In this document: in pieces, positions 62,501-64,000 of the stretch
Layout of the letters: every line of letters begins with the position of its first letter
Numbering within the stretch: position 1 is the first letter of the stretch
DNA from: Stieleria varia
GTDB lineage: Bacteria > Planctomycetota > Planctomycetia > Pirellulales > Pirellulaceae
Length of the DNA stretch: 64,000 nt
Reading direction: 5' to 3'
Assembly (NCBI RefSeq): GCF_038443385.1
Contig: NZ_CP151726.1
Span: forward strand, 7,502,001 to 7,566,000
The notes under the pieces: model-generated
What the model saw: only the letters and a program-made list of their open reading frames with translations
The model's database searches: none
What the model was told of the DNA's origin: nothing
Translations under genes and position numbers: made by a program

Positions 62501-64000
62501 CCAAAACCGAGATTGACGCTGCCGCCAACGGTGACGTCCAAGTTGGCATCGGTAGTGGCCGTGATCGGCCCCAGGTCGGGAAGCGTCAGATCAAAACCGA
62601 CCGTTTCGGTGATCGCGTTCTCGCCGGTGAAATCAAACCCAACATTCACGGTTAACGCGGGTTGCATCCCGGCAATGGACGAGTCGGCATCCACGAATGC
62701 CAGGTCCAGACCAAAGACACCCTCGGGCAGTCCAAGCTCTTTTTCGATCGTGTCGGTGAGGAACTTTTCAAGATTGGCGATCGAACCAAATGAATCCTGA
62801 ATCCCGTCAAGCTGCGCGAGCAATTCGGATCGTCCTGCCACATCGGCGCCCACGCTTTCGATGGTTTGCCGTACTCGAGAAACCGCGGCACTGAGCTTGC
62901 CCACGCTGACCAAGGTCACGATCTGAACTTCGGCTTCGCCCGGACCGCCGTCGGTGGTGGTTTCGCTCTGGATCTGCAATCCCGTGGGGCTGCGTCCGAT
63001 GATGGGTGCGACGTTACCTGCACCTTCGGCAAACGTCACGGTGAACGGGCCGCCGCGACGTCCCGTAACGTTCGTCACCGTTGAGGCCCCCAACGCCGCA
63101 TTGAGTGCATCGCGGACTTCGCCGGCCGATGCATTGGCGTCAAGCAGCTCGGTGGCGACTGACGGAGCGTTCTCGAGAGCCAACGTCAGCATGTGTTCGG
63201 AGTTCGCGGCCGATCGCAGTGCCGTGATCTGGTCTTGGATTTCGTTGACCTGAGACGAGCTGCCGCGGAAATCATCCAACAAAGCTTCCAGTTCGTCGAT
63301 CTTGCCTCCGATCAATGCTTCATCCGGTCCCGCCAATAACTTTTCAGCCGCGGCGGCCAGCGAATCGACTATGCCGAGCATTTCGTTGGGCGTCTTACCG
63401 ACGACTGGGATCTCGGTGTTGAAGCCTTCGATGTCACTGTCCTGCAACAAGTCAACGACTTTTTGTAACAAGACGGCCACGTCGCGCAGCGAAAAGTTCT
63501 TGAAACCGCCGACAACATCTTGCAGCCCGACCGCGTCGAATGACACCGTCGGAGCCGTCGTGATCCCTTCGCCGCTGAGCGTGGCGATGATCCCCAAACC
63601 ACCGGGGGCTCCCGGCAACAGTTCCACCAAATTTCCACCAACCGGCAGACCGAGCGTTCCGCCGTAGGTGAACGAAGGCGTCCCGATCTCGCTCAGACTC
63701 GCCGACGTGAACTCGCTCAGCCGCAACTTGCCGTCGCCGTCGCCAAAATCGTTGAGGCCGAGTTCGGCTTCGATATTGAAATGGGCCGCTCCGTCTTCGA
63801 TACCGATCTCCAAAATCCCCAACGATCCGATCAGCTCAATGTCAGTCGCCGTGATGCTGACGTCGGCAAAGACCTTGCTACTGCCGGGAACCACATAGAA
63901 TTGATCGATCACGTCACCGGCTAACAACGAATCACCGATCAGTGTGCCACCGGTCAGGCTTTCGTCGACATCAGTTGTTTCAAGATCATCGACTGCCGAT
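38521..64000 (-). CDS. Giant multidomain surface protein 2 (N-terminus beyond the right edge)
   Basis: At least 8,492 codons without a stop; the frame is open at position 64000, so the true start is outside. Order from N to C by position: 64000-59100, head shared with giant 1 (EF-hand-like loops, Cys pair GICVFD/HSCPAP); 58930-53040, RTX clusters with intervening repeats; 52830-49780, seven FG-GAP repeats with a P-domain at 51370-50930; 49340-49260, RTX; 49060-48480, malectin-like beta domain; 48450-48090, leucine-rich repeats; 48010-45770, three LamG domains, then a discoidin-like piece; 45290-44000, PKD domains; 43960-41750, cadherin-like/VCBS domains containing nested discoidin-like and LamG domains; 39770-39590 and 39055-38835, dockerins. 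It is probably a cell-surface or released adhesin stabilised by calcium. Dockerins usually bind cohesins; none is certain here. Confidence 0.93.
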   Translation of the reverse strand, partial: SAVDDLETTDVDESLTGGTLIGDSLLAGDVIDQFYVVPGSSKVFADVSITATDIELIGSLGILEIGIEDGAAHFNIEAELGLNDFGDGDGKLRLSEFTSASLSEIGTPSFTYGGTLGLPVGGNLVELLPGAPGGLGIIATLSGEGITTAPTVSFDAVGLQDVVGGFKNFSLRDVAVLLQKVVDLLQDSDIEGFNTEIPVVGKTPNEMLGIVDSLAAAAEKLLAGPDEALIGGKIDELEALLDDFRGSSSQVNEIQDQITALRSAANSEHMLTLALENAPSVATELLDANASAGEVRDALNAALGASTVTNVTGRRGGPFTVTFAEGAGNVAPIIGRSPTGLQIQSETTTDGGPGEAEVQIVTLVSVGKLSAAVSRVRQTIESVGADVAGRSELLAQLDGIQDSFGSIANLEKFLTDTIEKELGLPEGVFGLDLAFVDADSSIAGMQPALTVNVGFDFTGENAITETVGFDLTLPDLGPITATTDANLDVTVGGSVNLGFGFNFDSATPYILDTTSIELQLGIDSELGLEAGIGGFKAGLAGQFLLGQGNAETVGNGSGTYTLAATPLNDQVIVHDGAKVLRRDVGDGGDYTLTGTTLTVITAAAGPIKVFYATSTDPASMTIGLDSDQNDNNSKDDFGNTIGGIPIRALFANSPADLVTFDLSGVAIASLDGQIPVLGQLDDAIVVGLDLKNPLEPVFGFGGITDFLNDPGSGLGLGNLSLDQIIDGTRTILDTVESGLKSDLLEKLPLIGDGVDLGQSFIGDLRGVIDDLETVIQSADDSIQSMVARVQQEIFRALGPAGAGILDLDPLFHDDPELSNANEVADFRDVEVFVSDILTTSFEDLEFFINLRLAGRDSLDVDFDLGVDALIFELETQGGLELAFEYAFEFGIGVNLKEGFFFQLNENVVYENGTMSSGAGTDIGLPTEAGGKPEISLQAEVNLKPGTSLTGELFFLNVIAESNAIEDLNRDGILNDGGTGLFVDPDSGLTLVRGPLLNEAVDDRDYNLDGDKSDILSESVGDDGRFSKGTGLRGDIFIDVNNPSEGQAGDDGKGRLSFTELVKTPVTQLFNAGISTEAYVDLNLKANTDLKGLPEVSADLTLDWAIGLTVRDGLVGGGIPDLAIRNATIDVGSIFSTTIEPIFDSFNEYVGPIRPLIDFLASPVPGLNDLSELVSGPKITFLTLGILGTGVTESSLKAAKIANQVVGLIQNIFEFSDVVQAATDDSDGIKINFGSFYISGKPTQVNNSATSTTGLGENEHGLPSNPKTGTHVRVFDDGVEIPFDAFTIVRFSVEENGEDVARTKIRLANPASGAITATYITTEGGPDLTDPDAEIAVDTGMLDSVGMGPADGISPGVLEQTGTSQKGKRTKSALSRLTGAADSNGDGGFGIKIPLLSDPSNIFKLFTGEKADLIQWDIPTLSLDVPFKMELGPIPFAPSPLYVTFGAALEAAVDFSLGFDTRGIAKTGNIIDGLYFGDLENVTEGFDIDEISIGLEATVGAALKFGPISAGIEGGLRADIGLNWNDLDGDGKLYLDEIADLFELRPEGGGGFPGICVFDATGVFTAFLRAYLKVPFKTFNIDIANVELFSFSHSCPAPGIAELGTTDSDVKAGQLMLFAGENAEPRGPIYGDDPNEEFSVRKIIDTDQNSETFDQELVEVTFLYTNRDTDPDTVVRTYLAADVTEIYFSGGDGNDKLTVDESEIAFDIPIQFIGGAGDDTFVGGSGDDVITGGLGNDTLSGGLGRDRYVFGNNWGSDTAIEPENATGSANLGDIFDFGSVTTSLEVAFGSVSVSSGTNIVNGGKNEAGETVQTEGIETFIAGSGVDTLTVGQIVGSAARNTWNLNGIGRGDINNSFFFEGFENLAGGEQDDTFVFDPSDRVIGRIDGRGGRDTLDYSRLTTTVTVDLQSGLANNLGTFASIDQILGSTATNDHLLGAHASTTWTLDGINRGSAGDVDFVGFENLTGGDQNDRFVIAASGRLTGRLLGTRAIGNDDDDAIEAATVNVPLEYQVTARNEGSLRDTALRVDFASIENIGGGSANDVFKMFPGASITGQTDGAGGLRDHLDYSAWTTAINVTLDGNNQVGTVTGVEDVTGSSAGDTITGNDDDNRLIGMGGADTIDAKNGDNLVIGDSANIEIIDGAIASIRTIATFSGNDILSAGGGNNVLLGGGGDDRLTTTGQGQNFIGGDHVIVTLSGGRVVTLQSIQPATGGNDTINVGTGNDYVVAGGGSDFITDTGGRNVILGDRGIIQLANGLPTFAESQFSTLSGNDTIVTGNAADAIIAGGGDDRITAGNGNNFVLGDDGSILFLSGLPITSTNNLTEADGNDKITTGSGRDIVFTGNGDNQVDAGDGDDDVIGGSGLDDLSGEGGNDWLVGMLGDDQLTGGDGDDVMFGGLPVGLRSNYRLGTSDFTLPPQFAETEAAFPTDYLPTILITPAIVADPISGRILSVDGTAGDGRDVLLGQSGNDVMFGGADADSLEGGAGVDYLDAGAGNDVKILGGAGDDVIRGGAGDDVLHGGDGIDQVYGDGGDDLLKGDAGNGADQAGQRLYGGEGRDTLFAFAPAMANLSGYDTQSTLVGDQLFGESGGDFLHGNARKEVLDGGGGNDFISGDEFVGPEYLTHDLAALGTQADVDGADDKLFGGSGEDQLFGGGGDDEIWGGAGTDYIDGQQGSDLQFGGGGIDIFVLPTSLGSDGHLDPGTDTIKGHVGNAPGDTTPDDNATDILSIDGTSGNDTILIGTNTEAGADFGKAVVFYDNGSGQSKEIIVDMLDSNGDFLIEQFRIAGLAGDDTIGFFTDVAEIAGALPDGFSLPANFDVTDISSLSNRSNDFVGVFDGNSGNDLLIGSDGRDRLDGGIGSDTMFGFGGDDRLWGDGGGGSTGDQDVLFAGQGNDDLIGGQGTNQMFAWSFDPELDGSEFGVFVDDEGKLATDDGDLNDNGILDLDDAIVIGPVRLARVQEVTGLNRMLGSEQADELYGGTTLDFMYGNGGDDVLFRSDGTTFESLDGSLAGDEWKEYARESDQVWYVGGSNADDRINVDFVTEPGLLTDHHLITRLTENNGNFSFAAQVKLDFNATDGEGNAVWSAEDLAFKLDQLQSETDPAARGETLASVAASGIAPPVADALIASLLPPEGDFLVILIDALDGNDIINVGPTVQKTVWVDGGAGDDVITIQGGNAILVDRAESSRSALNSNIAGRNDIPLLAFDLVSPAGPVDALVDRVFNDSTFETSAVNFNDLSLDSPDDVDWFAFTFQADFDPGARIELASGSAIDALDLEIFRVDATADDPFDEESLISEIAVTGSGDRSEVSLAGLSGGQRYLLKVSGNRIPTLYDLRINLTGDAVTTGDGTPAIAMSLRSDTVRRDVILGGAGNDILQGGAGEDFIFGGLGNDVLTGGRDRGASDLLFGGPGDDTFQIIPDALPLLGNQPNTQFDPATQTFIPTFSDQFIGGDGEDRVLVLGGDLDRRGLPVPDFASIRYNTGLHRYEFTSLVWDIGLQQYQTTFVNTDGSVDTSGVPTQSDDEPTVYEQEYLFYQTRDIERTEFVMRGGDDVVRADPEFKFLPIDVSGSTTVIDSRFDPDLFEEWGIDSGDFQQGARETAVTIDLGSGNDIAFGTPLDDTIFGGPGNDFIVGGLGNDDLQGNGGNDTVFGHTPENATTAYPSTPLLPEGFVPGQFVSEIYRYDLATPTLPIDVARRGIDLNADIPQPINDHAFGVASQQPGQLSALTNIGDFNADGHADFLFTDAVTSYIIFGPYSVSDLELTTHAANIVIDRSVLGSPAKQFGDFNGDGIADLAFVRSDDFDTVVTIVFGGVDVGVNPNDSTKRLAWPRYWNQTFAVNDLRTTGNDKNSTVIRIESNEAQRQAGIAVLGNRPTTRVEVGDLTGDGLSDLLLTTGTSIGATSTVPGQFPLGYVFSGQILALSTAEELGLSDALTQIDTRFPVALQPSVLGDLEGSGLALLGFGSAQATIDILEVDPAIIAAQSPISIMPGVESTLRISVGDHVSEIKVTPTAVDTATEIRDRINSAINESVLANRVQATIKGGRLSFATAEGGSGISLAIDEPAVYQAGFGVKGQRGITALLLGDAPIVLVPGSTVRFTIKAEYSGNLLSNSIAQNLATTNISVAVAANGSETRESFLTKLNAAIQSANVTKLLGNEGDVLIRSSVRAGFTSAGVLFFTGFSGATGAATNQLEVIETGVTPLGIRNTTPVTRTTTVNKNEPLTIPTSNSRSQSIEVQIADLSEIQKVVVDVNVTGLSGGNSGFQAMLLSPNAATVTLLSDVGHRNGFNIQLDDAQSSLIDDVSSGTAGQPVTGSFRPTEPLSHFNGRSANGTWSLLLFNSAGSTSAVIQSWSMTFTTANQTIRVDSTGSETSIATGLTSNLGIPLIERKSKVVVDNFLDAGLATPLGDLNSNGFDEVALSTPSEIRIYEGGEDLNSISNEPQWIIPGQHLAVTAGDYSGDGKADLAVTSFAADGAHLIHVFHSIGDRTGTLSLTDADDVVPFDGTPFVSVDQVDLRSVFNADAIRNRSDGTDDNVDNAIDDSGHRLLTDVWAKNSSPENGNGLPDDGFFPANAFHPDVQLAYRNSDDGLNALLLQQVGSSRTFSVSNHSVSALHLFGLSTIGSSDIAVTLRYADGDVRLRTRVDDWFNEIVDGSVQGDAVRYNLIDGMDRAAGNVFSNANDPAVFGHRFAVDPNRQLQSVTIEKLTSSGSRLVILGATVESVPSFAPSTLDLNADGIDDLSIPAGQNSFVIYGSRPTVEVPESFDVLENFSVAGSGSFVVDRGTGRTEVFADGSEPFFIDNTQERWFQFTTLGDAVGGDAIRFSGDDVSSDLLDAEGRVVLNNQRAYDLRGLEAGTYFLRVTGDEGLRFQIEFDAPIRGRASGNETHPDRDVISGDEGDDTLVGNSDLDRIFGGSGADSFTAEPTEVRDRDVADPILVAPIDRETVAGSSLPEIDPIFTVADEHLLAAIHNALGNPITAAFKPTFASTTVSTFSGGDPGEGLDLTGKFVYAVNAGGAAVGKIVDADFTDENVSGVTISRLNRTSSRSDAFPAEFGSSVNDDLLEQAMQHLRASDFSDEPLEVNLANVIPGDAYKLQILLGIGILDLDQLPDVFIDGVQVASNLEIPSSQVGVVNPTQATVVTHTFVATSSTLSIELRSSFGNNPILNAFTLEKLPEFQFHEPISLSQVGSITSLDASGFDVSSFAGIERLTNLQHLDLSSSSSGSLDNADLAELAFIGTMDGELVGLTRLKSLNLSGQSNITDISELANLGSLTELRLEGTGVDFLATQTLDTLSELPNLETLTLDPAATVVPEFTNFVVREGSGASPGIISYASPRFDGINDGVSLGVVPALGDLTNNFTVAAWIKPESVTGFRRIISRGSGTSGWGFGLVDSQLVFTAFGVQDYKVPVTIPLNAWAHVAAVMKPNNSVEFFHDGVSLGSVAGTTPARTSTSAFFLGRTQNSEAFVGQLNDVGVWNESLSVAEINGVRRGDLGTLVTGNPLAYWRLNEGSGTTVADIGIAGANGTFVNGPSWGTDVVLTGPVVIENSELVALDNGIATVTVHDKTFPLVIRNVAPEVSFAPNFLENTNIKEGQTLSLSGDHSLQFDGSGSFVSIPFSSQLNPESFTFDTWVNVSATGANTARTIAITGRRGDDGFSIELNGQNQWQFITGANSLVGSSGPVAQAGQWVHVAATFEATSAPNGSGVVTGVKRLYVDGNLIAESLSATYQPVTGISRPFNLAADDRLNPNFFGNLDSTRMWNIALPSDVIPILLQENSIVGEPSLVSAWLFNEGEGTVAADQTGRHEARVFAPALWSDDVPQPPTNRVRIPIAIDNALVGEVSVFDPSRADINKLTTEILVTAPDGITTDLNPKAMFFENDTVSLDHRVLDGASNLTTTFWFKSVDKDRHTVISGSSEPNVSDQEFQINIQNENLVLFVNGESVFWSVPQFLDQTFHHAALVVDQQSNTAEFFVDGQSVGSRTFIDPLQRLDIKPGRLFVGQTIRETGFDPQASLHGTLDEFAVWNRTLSESEIQQLVNGQRGNVSDLRLWLTFNGGSSNVLKDSSPLGLDATLLDQGVAGRYIRIRSLNPTSDRLQIAEIEAFAAGIQPDTVRFVQDFDLALPQFDASLESFVGTVINGNPDLAFDGILQNGVQVFTLDGFGNEFVLDLGPHRDLGTLRIHGPFPGSFNNIEVSVLDDDGSGQPANVVFTQAFPGESIGTSISIDIPLTAKTVSQSLDVPDIFSSDYTFNTDGVYTISVSADDGDGGVDTSNVTFNVGNAAPTIGSLNTNDTGPLQVGSPIFMDARDVFDPGEMETFTYLWEVTTNNGQANLASDEIEFDFTPEFAGTYVVKLTVTDSDGGVSVFPDPLNSAQVSAATFVVNPIAVVTLPETNPTAGSVVTLSSTGSSLLAPAGGLRGTSQTATREYAWTITGGTQPVVGTSADIRFVPDQPGSYTVVLKIDDVFLTDGVEQSRLSHTETTTFTVASPNPIQIVAPTAASKEGDTLRFSVTGLPEIDVISERAYQWTVQVGSGPVLNVSTDAVYEFTPTDQGSYTIGLAVTDTIRIVEDGPGTLISRVAGGLALNIENAAPVITVDSIEGFEGSSVTLTATIFDFGSDTHTFDLDWGDGNTIDDVQVVGGAIESSHVYAQDGIYTATLTVTDNDGASRTQAIQVTVQNVAPVAVDETLAFSDENTILTIASADLLGNDTDFGIYDTLSILSVSPLSANGARVSLNPDGSVTFDPTVSETINSIPRGDGVFDTFTYIITDEAGGQAIATATIPVAGVNDLPIPVVDRNKIDEDASKSVSGNLVANDVDVDQRIVVTPASAALNAGSEAFSVDRLVDDSGINVFINSTSVFFSFPDAIATDQNAWVTQSSGLDYFESGEAPVLQFDLGGTFELQGILFLSYFLDASQPSASDAKSFRLEFSSDNGETFGSAIEGTRRSLFGHVTPDEFLFGDFIVADTVRLTITDNYFGEPGLQGGDAVGLNEVKFFARRLSVAEVNGVTDDSTDVIGEYGTLNWSVDGNYEYTLDSSHPAVQRLGTGATLVDTFQTTITDEASNVASTLEITIRGTNDVPVAIADDITVKAGGIVTVRTGEYDDAVIGDGPAAYWRLGETEGTVARNERSPSSPDGLIGEGVTLGGPGLVPTASDRAVRLDGTDLIEIPGSLSIHDDAAQKTIELIFNADEVFSRQTLYEQGGTDNGFNLYIDAGELYFAAWDSEDFQFVKTPIAHDTTYVVVGVWESQTLRLYVNGRNVGFTNTAFTNGEVSRHDSFPSAIGGRSQDTRYHTGGVSGVNGEFFTGTIDEVALYNIALPAERIMAHTRALGLLTSDADADTSDTRLVASVQGNADSVSRNVTLPSGAIVRVEADGSYRYDPNGVFASLAHGQTTTDTFTYSVVDSQGAVSDPATVTVTITGENDSPLAIIANRQTITPSVTAGSTIATLTTLDDDAGDTHTLIIVDNPGGRFSVVGSELRINNVTGLEVSDVPFLVTVQATDSQGQTLTQVLPIRVVADPIDENIQIVLPDTNPPQLLVRLNGDQLEIVDTANGNTVIQSQPLAGTESLTITGADNVIDTLTIDYAAGGFFDLPGGIFFTGGAGDGDEILVIGDRLETSGQLSFTPAADGNPAQFSFVAGDGARTSTLRFSGVEPIEIRDFQSLQLTGSVNLGDRVINLDVASPINLGTLTTLAGGTINSTSPISIGGDETLNAFGTINANILGQAASTITATGSLSMGDAASPAGFVTAGTLNVGSHTVTLLDSNQVQLGTLTTLDGGTIIATNGVLVDAGDNVSGIGTIDSPNSVFQPVFNNGAMSGVFFGQELELTGYVKGIGSFDFVFVSGTFAPGLSPSISNIGNVRLNDVEIEIGGTSPGFTNDSHDQINSSGSVLLEGDLIVIPFNGFEATIGDTFTILTVQNSIVGTFTNAPDGATLAFGDVDLRVNYTATEVILTAVEKASAVPNVVAVNLAASAWPSFVASHVDPAKSLGFDITASTVDSPAFSSEVLDTLHIQFADDDGATLQQSDFGLAGVNTTDYSGQVTSFNYDAASQLATLGLSQPLGLDRYQLSITGGYTLNFSILPGDLDGNGVVNEAELSIYNAAYFSEPGDANYSIRADVNGDGLVTIGDLQAFSDHFALGLPSGTAGSGGLTVNRVSLDTAGSRQTLSVNGVELESQPIGQAITVSGSSLNDTISLSDSSELNASVDGKGGVDRLIPQTDEQTIDLVNLLANGTLQSVEIVDLSGFGANDVVVSAAAIRTMSPGSNTLMVSAEPNDRVIMTDPFEITSTRVGNGSLHVIARFEDTILQFSGMNWTNPLNRYDVDASGRVSALDALKIINRLRNKDDIVGEAVTLVDPAVLDVFGMEFYDTTGDGNLTALDALWVINNLRHIALEGEESFIAESASISGPTMNVIADSARMIVSGPSEPMLIAATRDVTEADLWSEPILKTDGVITSNETETLDWVELPDLEPAESQASMVDAALSDLFLDGELS
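38835..39055 (-). other. C-terminal dockerin of giant 2
   Basis: Two Ca2+-loop helices, DVDASGRVSALDALKIINRL and DTTGDGNLTALDALWVINNL, separated by 28 residues; the same S/T-x-L-D-A-L motif occurs in the giant 1 dockerin. Confidence 0.92.
39590..39770 (-). other. Second dockerin-like module of giant 2
   Basis: DLDGNGVVNEAELSIYNAAY and DVNGDGLVTIGDLQAFSDHF, a second type of dockerin pair, about 180 residues before the terminal one. Confidence 0.85.
49780..52830 (-). other. Split seven-bladed FG-GAP propeller of giant 2
   Basis: Seven calcium-loop repeats: DFNADGHAD, DFNGDGIAD, DLTGDGLSD, DLEGSGLAL, DLNSNGFDE, DYSGDGKAD and DLNADGIDD. The first four lie at 52830-52100, the last three at 50810-49780. 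Between them sit flagellin-IN-like modules and a P-domain (50930-51370). Integrin-type propellers have seven blades. Confidence 0.75.
56955..57632 (-). repeat. Four tandem copies of a 55-57-residue RTX-type repeat in giant 2
   Basis: Each copy has the pattern GxNxVxGDxGxIxxxxG, a Ser/Thr-rich link, GNDxIxTGxGxD, VxxGxGDDxIT. Copies begin at GDNLVIGD, GQNFIGGD, GRNVILGD and GNNFVLGD. They differ from the ordinary nine-residue repeats by the inserted hydrophobic beta strand pair. Confidence 0.8.

Overview
The window looks like chromosome from a Rhodopirellula-type planctomycete (Pirellulaceae). The markers are a secreted sulfatase, a Tat-type DUF1501 protein, a planctomycete-type ECF sigma factor translationally coupled to a Ser/Thr kinase with a WD40-like tail, two PEP-CTERM proteins, type I dockerins, a LEPR-XLL N-terminus, and two giant RTX-repeat surface proteins. 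The assignment rests on recognised families only; no database search was possible.

Left part (1-22.3 kb) is ordinary genome with repeat-rich spacers. In order: a sulfatase cut by the window edge (-), DUF1501 protein (+), HEAT-repeat protein (+), an array of five 188-bp tandem units each holding a 28-bp-arm palindrome, an HtrA-type protease with two PDZ domains (-), a polytopic membrane protein (+), a SulP anion transporter (+), RecJ (-), ribosomal protein L33 (-, 55 aa), an RsbW-like ATPase and a STAS protein (-, a probable partner-switching pair), two small membrane-anchored unknowns (-), tRNA-Val(GAC) (+), a secreted unknown (-), and the kinase/ECF-sigma pair (-) joined by an ATGA overlap.

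Right part (22.6-64 kb) is a surface-protein island. A PEP-CTERM protein precedes giant gene 1 (+). Giant gene 1 is split at codon 369 by a complete 1,724-bp ISKra4-family element with 20-bp terminal inverted repeats and a 9-bp target duplication; removing the element and one duplication restores one open frame of 4,160 codons. Convergent to it lies giant gene 2 (-), whose first 8,492 visible codons run off the right edge. Its stop overlaps the start of a second PEP-CTERM gene by ATGA. The two giants share a colinear head ending at the RTX repeats, including a conserved pair of cysteines and EF-hand-like loops, and then diverge. Giant 1 continues with SdrD-B-like domains, more RTX and a dockerin. 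Giant 2 carries RTX blocks, seven FG-GAP repeats split by a P-domain, LRRs, several LamG domains, PKD and VCBS/cadherin-like domains with other domains nested inside them, and two dockerins.

The best candidates for something undescribed are the paralogous giant/PEP-CTERM locus (with its shared head and nested domain architecture) and the 5 x 188-bp palindrome array. Nothing here proves a new defence or biosynthetic system.
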